Shown in pieces: positions 1-10,300 of a DNA stretch of 64,000 bases; within the stretch, counting starts at the first letter, position 1, and every line of letters begins with the position of its first letter. The DNA lies in the NCBI RefSeq assembly GCF_033958435.1, contig NC_134158.1:11400277-11464276 (forward strand), in the 5' to 3' direction. The notes beneath the pieces were generated by a model. It searched no databases and had not been told where the DNA came from. It saw nothing but the letters and a program-made list of their open reading frames with translations. The position numbers and the translations under genes are program-made. The stretch is from Carettochelys insculpta. Its lineage: Eukaryota > Chordata > Testudines > Carettochelyidae.

Positions 1-2170
1 CTCTCCCAGCAGGGGGCGCTGTGCTGGGTGAGCGCCCAGTTACTGCAGCCCCAGTCTCTCCCAGCAGGAGGCGCTGTGCTCGGTGAGCTCCCATTTACTG
101 CAGCCCCAGCCTCTCCCAGCAGGAGGCGCTGTGCTCGGTGAGCTCCCATTTACTGCAGCCCCAGTCTCTCCCAGCAGGGGGCGCTGTGCTCGGTGAGCTC
201 CCATTTACTGCAGCCCCAGTCTCTCCCAGCAGGGGGCGCTGTGCTCGGTGAGCTCCCATTTACTGCAGCCCCACTCTCTCCCAACAGGAGGCGCTGTGCT
301 CGGTGAGCTCCCATTTACTGCAGCCCCACTCTCTCCCAGCAGGGGGCGCTGTGCTGGGCGAGCTCCCATTTACTGCAGCCCCAGTCTCTCCCAGCAGGGG
401 GCGCTGTGCTCGGTGAGCGCCCATTTACTGCAGCCCCAGTCTCTCCCAGCAGGGGCGCTGTGCTGGGTGAGCGCCCAGTTACTGCAGCCCCAGTCTCTCC
501 CAGCAGGGGGCGCTGTGCTGGGTGAGCGCCCATTTACTGCAGCCCCAGTCTCTCCCAGCAGGGGGCGCTGTGCTGGGTGAGCGCCCATTTACTGCAGCCC
601 CAGTCTCTCCCAGCAGGGGGCGCTGTGCTCGGTGAGCGCCCATTTACTGCAGCCCCAGTCTCTCCCAGCAGGGGGCGCTGTGCTGGGCGAGCGCCCATTT
701 ACTGCAGCCCCAGTCTCTCCCAGCAGGGGGCGCTGTGCTGGGCGAGCTCCCATTTACTGCAGCCCCAGTCTCTCCCAGCAGGAGGCGCTGTGCTCGGTGA
801 GCGCCCATTTACTGCAGCCCCAGTCTCTCCCAGCAGGGGGCGCTGTGCTCGGTGAGCTCCCATTTACTGCAGCCCCAGTCTCTCCCAGCAGGGGGCGCTG
901 TGCTGGGCGAGCTCCCATTTACTGCAGCCCCAGTCTCTCCCAGCAGGGGGCGCTGTGCTGGGTGAGCCCACATCTACTGCAGCCCCAGTCTCTCCCAGCA
1001 GGGGGCGCTGTGCTGGGTGAGCCCACATCTACTCCAGCCCCAGTCTCTCCCAGCAGGGGGCGCTGTGCTCGGTGAGCGCCCATTTACTGCAGCCCCACTC
1101 TCTCCCAGCAGGAGGCGCTGTGCTCGGTGAGCTCCCATTTACTGCAGCCCCAGTCTCTCCCAGCAGGAGGCGCTGTGCTCGGTGAGCGCCCATTTACTGC
1201 AGCCCCAGTCTCTCCCAGCAGGGGGCGCTGTGCTCGGTGAGCTCCCATTTACTGCAGCCCCAGTCTCTCCCAGCAGGGGGCGCTGTGCTGGGCGAGCTCC
1301 CATTTACTGCAGCCCCAGTCTCTCCCAGCAGGAGGCGCTGTGCTGGGCGAGCTCCCATTTACTGCAGCCCCAGTCTCTCCCAGCAGGGGGCGCTGTGCTG
1401 GGCGAGCTCCCATTTACTGCAGCCCCAGTCTCTCCCAGCAGGGGGCGCTGTGCTGGGTGAGCCCACATCTACTCCAGCCCCAGTCTCTCCCAGCAGGAGG
1501 CGCTGTGCTGGGCGAGCTCCCATTTACTCCAGCCCCACTCTCTCCCAGCAGGAGGCGCTGTGCTCGGTGAGCTCCCATTTACTGCAGCCCCAGTCTCTCC
1601 CAGCAAGAGGCGCTGTGCTCGGTGAGCGCCCATTTACTGCAGTCCCAGTCTCTCCCAGCAGGGGGCGCTGTGCTGGGCGAGCTCCCATTTACTGCAGCCC
1701 CAGTCTCTCCCAGCAGGGGGCGCTGTGCTCGGTGAGCTCCCATTTACTGCAGCCCCAGTCTCTCCCAGCAAGAGGCGCTGTGCTCGGTGAGCGCCCATTT
1801 ACTGCAGCCCCAGTCTCTCCCAGCAGGGGGCGCTGTGCTGGGTGAGCCCACATCTACTGCAGCCCCAGTCTCTCCCAGCAGGGGGCGCTGTGCTGGGCGA
1901 GCTCCCATTTACTGCAGCCCCAGTCTCTCCCAGCAGGGGGCGCTGTGCTGGGTGAGCCCACATCTACTGCAGCCCCAGTCTCTCCCAGCAGGAGGCGCTG
2001 TGCTGGGCGAGCCCACATCTACTCCAGCCCCAGTCTCTCCCAGCAGGGGGCGCTGTGCTGGGCGAGCTCCCATTTACTGCAGCCCCAGTCTCTCCCAGCA
2101 GGGGGCGCTGTGCTGGGCGAGCTCCCATTTACTGCAGCCCCAGTCTCTCCCAGCAGGGGGCGCTGTGCCA
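1..2170 (+). repeat. 55-bp tandem array with a CTCF-like core in each unit
   Basis: About 39 head-to-tail copies of a 55-bp unit fill the left end and run off the window. Each unit carries the core CCAGCAGGGGGCGCT, which matches the published CTCF core consensus (CCASYAGRKGGCR), always on the plus strand. Variants seen include GGAGGC in place of GGGGGC, an AAGAGGC form near 1605 and 1770, and a one-base deletion near 450. The other half of the unit reads TTTACTGCAGCCCCAGTCTC. Short open frames across it are products of the repeat, not genes. The array ends abruptly near 2168 and lies just downstream of the last TAPBP exon found, so it is either in the last TAPBP intron or beyond that gene. 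CTCF binding is inferred from the motif alone. Confidence 0.95.
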
Positions 2171-2195
2171 GCTGGTGGGACAAGGGGGTAATTAC

Positions 2196-5100
2196 CTTGG
2201 TTTTCTCATTGGCACCAGAGGGACAGACTGAAAAGGAAGCGAGACAGAGGCATGAGTGGGCACGGCAGGCAGGAATGCAGATGGCATTTAGCCCTGTCCA
2301 TGAGGTTAGGGGGTGTAGGCAGTGAGGGGAGCAGGGCCTGTGCAGGTCTGGTGGTGAGTGGGGGGAGATGAAGGAAGGTGTGAGCTAGCTGGGGGGTTCC
2401 TGGGGGTTGTGGTGGACATAGGGAGGTTGCTGCAGAGAAGGCTCGATGACGGGGGTACAGTGGCATGAGGGCTCAGGTCTGCATGGGAGGCAGAGCAGCA
2501 TTGACCCTTCTATCAGAGGGGTGGGATGTATATGGGGGATGAAGAGGGCAGGGCTAGCACAGGGCACACTCTTGTTTCCGGAGGGGCAGGGTGTGTGTGT
2601 GGGGCAGTGGGGAAGTGGTCACATGGGGGGTGTACAAGGGATAGCAGAGGAGGGGCACCATGGGGGCACACACCCTTATTTCCAAGGGTGGGGGGGGTGG
2701 AGTGTGTAGAAGGGTGGCAGGGAAGGGGCAACACAGGGTGCATGCAGCACAGCCACAGAGGGGCAATGCAGGGGGCACATCTCGTTTCTGAGTAGGTCGG
2801 GGTGGGATGTATGGGAGATGGTGGGGGAGAGGCGACTGGCGGGGGACACACACCCTTGTTTCCGAGGAGGCGGAAGAGCCCATAGAGCAGGAACGCAGCC
2901 AGGAACATCCCAATGGCATCCTCCAGAGAAGGGCCAGTGGCACCTGGAGCAAGGGAGGCGTGTAAGACTGAGACACCCGCTGCCCCATCATCCCCTAGCA
3001 CCCCTCCCACACCAGACCCCTGCATTACCCCTCCTCCTCGCCCTCCCTCCGCTTTTCCCCCTGCCCTGTCTCCCCTCCATCCCCCCACTTCATTCCCACC
3101 CCACCCCACCCCCCCGAGCTCGCATCCCTGCACTGCATTCCCACCTGCCACGTGGAGCTGGACACTCTTTCGGACAGGCGTGGCCAGGGCCACGTGGGTC
3201 ACATGGCAGCTGTAGGCGGCTCCGTGGTCACCGGGCTGGACGGGTGCCAGGCGGGCAAAGCTGCTCAGGCTATAGGTGCCATCAGGGCCACGCCGGTGCC
3301 CTGACTCCCAGGTCTCAGTCACATACTCCAGGAGGGCATCACGCGCCCCGTCTGGGCCCCGGCGCAGCCAGCTCACTGCCGCATCCAACGGGAAATAGCC
3401 AGAGATCTCACAGGCCAGCTCAGCCGGCGACCCGGGGCTCACCAACAGGGGGTCAGGGTGCAGCATCACCACCGGGGGCTCTGGGGGGAAAGCGTTTTAG
3501 AGAATGGGCCCTACGGGACTGTACAAACCAGCCTAGCACCCCTCCTCTCCTGGGAGGCACAGGCAGGGGATCGGCATGCAACGTCACCACCGGGGGCTCT
3601 GGGGACAGAGCAGGTTGGATACTGGAACTATACAAGCCTGCGCAGACCACACCAGCCTCTCTCCTCCCGTGGGTCAGAGGGTTGGGATGCAGGGTCATCC
3701 GTGTGGGGGATCAGAGGGCCACGTGAGTTACCTCAGGGGGAGAGAGGCTGGAGTAGGATGTATGGGGTACTGCAGGAGGCAGGAGGGATTAACACTCAGT
3801 CCCACACAGCCCTGTATAGCCCAGCTCAGCATCCCCAAAATCAGAATTCTAGTGGGTCTCAGGACTCCTCCAAATCAGGCAGTAAGTCCTGGGGTTCATA
3901 GCCCAGGCCCAGGCCCAGCCCCCGCCCAGAATGAGTCGTGTAATTAGCCTGGGGGAGAGGGGAAGAGACCAGTGGGGCACAGAGCATCTCATAGCCCTGT
4001 GTCCCAGACTGGGAGCAGAGGCGGGTGCTCAGGGCCCCCCAGACTCACCCATGACTCGCAGCTCCAGGGCCTGCTGGGCGTGGAGATGGGGCAGGTAGAT
4101 GGTGCAGATGTAGGTGCCTTCATGCTGCACTCCAACCTGGTGCAGCCGCAGGGAGACGTTGGTATCTGCACCCGCCCTGCCCTGCTCCAGGAATAGCTGT
4201 GCCCCCTCCTCGGCCACGTGGGCCCGGCCTGACGTGCCATCGTAGGCCAGCACCACGCGCCCAGCACCCCGGTACTGGTAGCGCCACTCCACTGAGAAGG
4301 GGCCGGGTGGTGCTGTGAACCCGCAGTCCAGCAGCACATCACGGCCCAGGCGAGAGCTCAGGTGCGGGGTGTGGGAGAACACAGACAGCACGGCTGGGGA
4401 GAGAGACGGGGGGGGGGGTCATGGCTGAGAGCTACAGGGACAGTGCCCCGGGGGGGGGGGGGATAGTGTTGTGAGCGCCATGGGAGCAGTGCCACCGGGA
4501 GGACATAGATAATGCTGCAGGGGAGGGCTGTGAGCGCCGTGGGGCAGTGCCATGGTGGGGAATCTCTGAGCGCCATGGGGCCGTGCCATGGGGGGGGGGG
4601 ATCTGTGAGCGCCATGGGGCAGTGGTATGGGGGGGATCTGTGAGCGCCATGGGGCAGTGCCATTGGGGGGGGATCTGTGAGCGCCATGGGGCAGTGGTAT
4701 GGGGGGATCTGTGAGCACCATGGGGGAGTGCCATGGGGGGGAATCCCTGAGCGCCATGGGGCAGTGGTATGGGGGGGATCTGTGAGCGCCATGGGGCAGT
4801 GCCATTGGGGGGGGATCTGTGAGCGCCATGGGGCAGTGCCATGGTGGGGGGAAATCTGTGAGCGCCATGGGGCAGTGCCATGGGGGGGGGAATCTGTGAG
4901 CGCCATGGGGCAGTGCCATGGGGGGGGAATCTGTGAGCGCCATGGGGGAGTGCCATGGGGGGGGGAAATCTGTGAGCGCCATGGGGGAGTGCCATGGGGG
5001 GGAATCTCTGAGCGCCATGGGGCAGTGGTATGGGGGGGATCTGTGAGCGCCATGGGGCAGTGCCATTGGGGGGGGATCTGTGAGCGCCATGGGGCAGTGC

Positions 5101-6723
5101 CATGGGGGGGGGGGAAATCTGTGAGCGCCATGGGGCAGTGCCATGGGGGGGGGAAATCTGTGAGCGCCATGGGGCAGTGAAATCTGTGAGTGCCATGGGG
5201 CAGTGCCTTGGGAGGTGGTGCTGTGAGCACCACATCGACAGTGCCCTGCAGGAGTAGCGCTGTAAACACCGTGGCAGGGCTCTGAGGGGAGACGGGTCCC
5301 CACAGCAGGGTTGTGAGGGGAAGCTGCTCCCATGGATCCCCCAATTACCTGTTGCCATAGTGACTGCTGGTTGCTGGGACACGGCCTCCTTGTCAGCCTT
5401 GAGGACAGTGCTGGTGCCATAGCCCTGGGCCGGGGCCTGGATGCTGCTGATGAACCAGGGGCCTCCAAGGCCCAGGGGGCTGCGGTGCTCAGGGGTGAGG
5501 CCGGCTGCCCAGGGCACGTGGGCCTCCTGCGGCACGTAGGCATTGATCTCGCAGGATGGCAGCTCCCCCTTCTTGGGGCCCCCCTCTGCTGGAAGGGGGA
5601 TGCGGTGCAGGGCCCCTGCAGGATCTAGGGGTAGAGAGACACATGGACACCCCAGTGCCCACCCTGTACATGCCCAGACGTGTACATGGCCTCCCTGGAC
5701 CCCAGGAGATGGACCAGCCAAGGCAGTGGGGGGTGCACTTGGGAACAATGGGGAAGGAAGGGCGGGGAGATACTAGTAGTGGGTCAGGGGTAACACTGGC
5801 AGATGGGATGTAGGAATAGCTAGGGGGTATGGCCCCCAGGGCGGGGGAGTGGCCCAGGGCGGGGGAGTGGCATGCAGATAGGATGTAGGAATAGCCTGGG
5901 GGGGGGGGGCCAGGAGCAGACAACGGGGAGAGCTGGCTCCAGAGGTGCAGGGTGAGGGAGCACGGAGGGGCATGGGGTGTGGATGGGATGTAGGAACAGC
6001 CCTGGGGGGCAGGAGCAGACAATGGGGGGGCTGGCTCCAGAGGCGCAGGGTGTGGACATACCTGTGATATCGAAGACCATGCCTGGCTCCAGGTCATGGG
6101 GCACCTTGTGCTCCATCTCAGGGTGCCCCACTCTTGTCGCCCGCAACAGCAGTAGCGCCTGGCGCTGGGTCACGGAACTGGGCATCACCCCCACACCCCT
6201 CCCGGCCTCCTCCACGAACCAGCAGCTCAGCTGAGAGTGCCCTGCGGCAGCCAGGCACACAGCCAACCCTGGAGTCCAGGGGTGGGGGTTAGGGGGGTCG
6301 GGAGATAGCGGGGGTCACGCAGAACTGGGGGGTGGCCCTGCCGCAGCCAGGCACACAGCCAACCCTTGCGTCCGGGGAGGGTGGGTGAGTGGGGCTCCCT
6401 GAGATCCTCGAGACACACCTCTCCCCAAAGATGCCCCTTACCCCCCGCCACCAATAACCAGCACACGCCTCCCCGTCCCTCCCGCGCCCCGCCTGCCCTG
6501 CACCGCGCGGGGTCCCAGCCCCCCAGGGCCACAAGTCAGCTGCGGGTCCGAGGCCAGCCCCGGCCAAGAGCCGCGCCGCGGGGCGGGGGCCTTGGGATGC
6601 CCTGCGGCCCGACGGGCAGAGCCGGGGGCGGAGGACAGGCGGACAGCCCTGGGGGCGCGCCGCGGCCCCCCACTCACCGGGCAGGAGCAGGGCCAGGGCC
6701 GGCAGGGGGGCGAGCAGGGCCAT
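2196..6723 (-). CDS. TAPBP: Tapasin, MHC class I peptide-loading chaperone (last exon not found)
   Basis: Tapasin bridges MHC class I to TAP in the ER and edits the peptide cargo. Seven minus-strand exons join in frame: 6723-6678 (signal peptide, MALLAPLPALALLLPG), 6241-6062, 5624-5349, 4393-4049, 3480-3145, 2943-2854 and 2227-2196, giving 435 codons. Exons 2-3 are the N-terminal domain (SCWFVEEAG). Exon 4 is the Ig-V-like domain (LGRDVLLDC, GTYICTIYLP). Exon 5 is the Ig-C1-like domain (ELACEISGYFP, YSCHVTHV). Exon 6 is the membrane segment (FLAAFLLYGLFRLLG), whose Arg sits where human tapasin has the TAP-contacting Lys. Introns after exons 1-6 are phase 1, as usual for Ig-type exons. The small tail exon (CPSGANEKTK) is the least certain. 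No stop codon was found, so the final exon lies left of 2196 or outside the window. The Cys that pairs with ERp57 in mammals aligns with Ser here. Confidence 0.95.
2555..2860 (-). repeat. Tandem copies of the TAPBP exon 6 splice-donor region
   Basis: Four degenerate units spaced about 80-110 bp apart repeat the end of the transmembrane exon and its donor: the real junction at 2854 and copies near 2790, 2675 and 2570. On the minus strand each carries a form of GGAAACAAG followed by GTGTG or a decayed version. The copy near 2675 still has an intact AAG/GGTGTG donor-like junction. Confidence 0.6.
4430..5215. repeat. 36-bp minisatellite in TAPBP intron 3
   Basis: About 21 copies of a roughly 36-bp unit (ATCTGTGAGCGCCATGGGGC plus GTGCCATGGGGGGG) with variable G-runs. 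It accounts for most of the intron between the N-terminal and Ig-V exons. Long open frames on both strands here come from a period divisible by three. Confidence 0.95.
5800..6058. repeat. Short tandem duplication in TAPBP intron 2
   Basis: Two to three degenerate units of about 80-110 bp share GGATGTAGGAAYAGC, a G-run, CAGGAGCAGACAA and CTGGCTCCAGAGG. Nothing else is seen in this intron. Confidence 0.6.
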
Positions 6724-6744
6724 GGCGCGGGGCGAGCTGGGGCT

Positions 6745-6780
6745 GGAAATACCCGCGCGGCTTTCGCTTTCGCTTTCGCT
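6745..6780 (-). promoter_or_regulatory. TAPBP: TAPBP promoter: ISRE and kappaB-like site
   Basis: Directly upstream of the tapasin start, the minus strand has GAAAGCGAAAGCGAAAG (6761-6780), three GAAA repeats at the spacing of an interferon-stimulated response element. Nearer the ATG lies GGAAATACCC (6745-6754 on the plus strand), a kappaB-like site. This pairing is typical of class I-pathway promoters and implies interferon and NF-kappaB control. There is no clear TATA box. Confidence 0.75.
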
Positions 6781-7200
6781 GGGCAGACATCCCCGCCCCC
6801 CGCTAGAGCCCCGCCCCTGCCCCCCCCATGCAGCCCCCCGCTAGAGCCCCGCCCCTGCTCCCCATGCAGCCCCCCACCGCATGCAGCCCGTCTGCACCTC
6901 GCGCCCAGACTCGTGCCGCCCCCTGCCTTCGGCTCCCTCGGTCCTGCTCCTCCCCTGCACCCCCCAGCACCCTGACCCCTCCTCCCGCAGGACGCTGAGC
7001 CAGCCTCTCAGCTGGGCCCCTGCCTCCTCCTCCTCCAGCCCCTGTGCTCCATGGCCCCCAGCTGGATCCCAGTCTCTGCTGTGCCTGGGCAGAGCCCATG
7101 GGGGTCAGGGCTGCCATGGACCCTAGCAGGCACCAGCTTCCACCCCCCAGCCCAGCTGGAGGGCCACACCCAGAATTCACACTTCAGCCACAGGTGGCCC
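6781..7200. other. TAPBP-SOUL intergenic gap
   Basis: GC-rich, with a short direct duplication of CCGCTAGAGCCCCGCCCCTG (about 6800 and 6838) and a third partial copy. No gene is seen. The SOUL gene on the same strand ends into it. Confidence 0.6.
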
Positions 7201-7211
7201 AGGCCAGTAGC

Positions 7212-7217
7212 TTTATT
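7212..7217 (-). terminator. Polyadenylation signal of the SOUL-family gene
   Basis: AATAAA on the minus strand (TTTATT on plus), 113 bases past the stop codon at 7330, giving a short 3' UTR. Confidence 0.75.
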
Positions 7218-7329
7218 GGGCACGGGTGAGAAGAGCAGGCTGCGTGCTGACAGCCAGAGATCAGGTACTGCAGTAGTTCCCTGCCGGAGGCTGCCCTACC
7301 CCTAGGTAGGGGTGCAGGGACAGAGGGGC

Positions 7330-10300
7330 TCACTCTGGGGTGCAGCCCAGGCCCCCCTGTGCCAGGCGCCAGACCTCATTGTGACGGTCAAACAGCTTCA
7401 TAGGGCTGCAGAGAGACAGGAACGTTAAAATAGTGCAGGCCCTGGGGTGCCTCCAGAACCCCTCAGTAACCTTCCTGACCGTAACCCATCCCCACTATCT
7501 GCCAGACCCCTCACCCTAACCCACTCCAATACCCTCACCTGCCTCCACTAACACCCTCACCCCCCCTCAGAACCTCAAGCCATCCTGCCCCCCAGCCCGC
7601 TAAAACCCTCACCCTAACCTACCCCCCACTAATCCCCTGACCCATAACACCCCCACTATCCCCTTAGAACCCTTTACCCCACCTGCCCCCCACTAGCTCC
7701 CCCATTAACATCCCTGGCTCCCAGGGTAACAGGTAAACCTGCCCCCATTCATTCCCCAACCCATAATGCCCCCCCATTAACCCCTCCAGGCCCCCTCACC
7801 CTAACGCACCCTCAATACCCTCACCTGCCCCCACTAGCCCCCAGAACCTCAACGCAACCTTCCCCCCACAAAACCCTCACCCTAACCTACTCCCCACTAA
7901 TCCCCTGACCCACAACCCACCCTCACTAGCCCCCAGAACTCTTCACCCTACCTCACTCCCCCAACCCCTCACTCTACCAGCACCCATGGGGCCCCCAAGC
8001 CCCAAACCCAACCTGCTCCCCGCTAGCTCCCCCTCAACCTCTTGCATTGGGGAATCCCACCCCCCATTAACATCCCTGGTTCCCAAGATAACAGGGAAAC
8101 CTGCCCCCGCTAATTACTCCAGTTCTTTGGGTCACATGGGAACCCAAACCCAAGTAACAGCCCCAGCTAGGTGGGACACAGGGAAACCAGACCTCCACTA
8201 ATCCCTCACAGGTTCCGGGGTCTGCCCCTTCCTAGTGACACCCCCCATGGTGGGCCAGGTAAATGTCTCCCCTGTGATCCCTGCCTTGGTGGGGACAGGC
8301 AAAGTGGTACCCAGTCACTGGTGTAACAAACAGATAAGTCCCCCACTGAGCCCTTTCCACGAGATCCTGATGCTGGTGATAAACCCACTGCCCCACAGCA
8401 CCCAGTGGCTACCCCTTAGCCCGCTCCTGGCAGGGCTGGCACACCCACCCAGCCCCGTGTTCTCACATGAACACCACACCTCTGACACACCCCAACACAC
8501 ACCTCTAGTGACAAGTAATAGACTGCACCCCACTCTGACACCCCTCCCAGCCAGCTGCAGCCTTACCCTGTAACCCCAGCCCCACCACCCCACCCCCTGG
8601 GTGTGACATCCTTCCCAGGAGTCTGAGCCCCCGACTGGCTGCCTGCCCCAATGGCCCACCTTCTGGGGCAGAGCAGCCACTCATAGTCACTGCCAAGAAA
8701 GCCCTCCCCACCCCCCAGCCTCAGTCACAGGATGGAAGGGGCAGGAGGGACCTAAAGACCTTGCAATGTCCCCTTACCCCTTTGAGCAATGGCTCAGTCT
8801 GCTCCCCCCATAATTCCTGTTACCGGTCTGCTGCCCCCAGTGCCTGACGCCAACCTCTAGGGGCGCGACAGGTGCCTACATCTGACAGAGCCCCACACAG
8901 TGTGACTGTCCCGGAACAGCTGCTCACCCCGCCTCTGTCACAATGGCCCCAAGCCTAGCTCTGCTGTGCACCCAGCACCCAGGGAGGCAGCCGATGAGTC
9001 CCACCAGCCCTAGGGGCTGGAACTGGGGTGCTGGGGGTGCAGGCCAAAGGGATTCCCGCCCTTGAGTTCAATTTGGTTCACCAGCGCCGTGCTCCCACTC
9101 TGTACACTGCCACGGCCCCCCCGCAGCCTCACCTGTTGTAGCCAGCCGAGTAGTGCCAGGAGCGGTCGAAGGGCCGGGCGTCCCGTCCCAAGGAGGCATC
9201 AAGGGCCTGGATGTGGGTCCTTCGACCGGCATCTGTGAGCCACCCCCCAAAGGACCGGACATAGACAGGCAGCATGGGGAACTGCTGAAGGTAAACCTGC
9301 ACCAGACACAGAGAGGGTGACACCCCCAGCCAGGTCAGTCAGGGAGCTGGGAAGTGGGGCAGCCCCCAGCCAGGTTGCACAGGGAGCTGGGTGCTGCCCC
9401 CAGCCAGACTGAGCTGGGTAACACTTATGGTGGGGTTGGGGGTGGAGGGACAGAGAGGGGGTCACTCATGACAGGCTCTGTGGGGTCACAGAGTGAGTTT
9501 GGTGGGGCGCAGCTGTGGGGGTGGGGTCGCAGATTTGGAGGGAGCATTGTAGGAGAGCACTCCGGGTTTGCGGGGGGAATCGCTCCCTGCAGGCTCCGTG
9601 AGGAGCAGTGAGGGAGTCAGTGGGTCACTCACAGTTGGCTCCGTGGGCAGCGGGGGGTTGCCCTGCCATGCTGCTGGCAGCAGGAAAGAGACAGGGTACT
9701 CCTGAGTCTCCCCAGCAGCCTCGTCGACCCGGGTCAGGACTGGTGCTGTCATCGGGATTTTCACACCTAGCGGGGCGGGGGTTTGTCATGTTTGCTCAGA
9801 ATCCATAGTCCCCCTCTCCCAAGTCACCCCAATCAGTAGCCACCCCCCCACAGTGGACTTCAGTGGGGCTCTCAGGTGGTTATGGGCTCTCTGCGGCTGG
9901 ATCATGGAGCATGCGGAGGGCTCTTGGGGTCACAAAGAGGGGCTGTAGGGACTCGCGGGAGAAGGCGGTGGAGCTCAGGGGACCTGTGCGGGCTTTGCGG
10001 TCAGTGGTGCATGTGGGTGGGGGAGGGGTGTGGCCCTAGAATCACAGGGCTGGAGGAGACCTCAAGAGCTCATCAGGTCCAACCTGTTGAAAGTAGGACA
10101 AATCCCAACTAAATTATTCCAAGTCGGGACTTAAAACTCCCTGGGGATGGAGATTCCACCAGCTGCCTGGGTAACGCCCGCCAGTGCTTCACCCCTCTGC
10201 CAGGGAAACAGCGTTTCCACACCCAGCCTTACACTCAACCTCCAGCATCACAACTTTTGATCTTTGCTCCTTGTCCTGCCACCCTCACCACTGACCACAG

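Noticed and set aside
2101..2140. CTGCAG/TAA in the array as the last TAPBP acceptor and stop
   Set aside because: It would keep phase, but it has no proper pyrimidine tract and occurs in almost every array unit.
1..2170. CRISPR-like array
   Set aside because: Units are contiguous and similar over their full length with no unique spacers, and the context is vertebrate.
8235..8573. Short plus-strand frame in a SOUL intron
   Set aside because: No splice context or family similarity; antisense to an intron.
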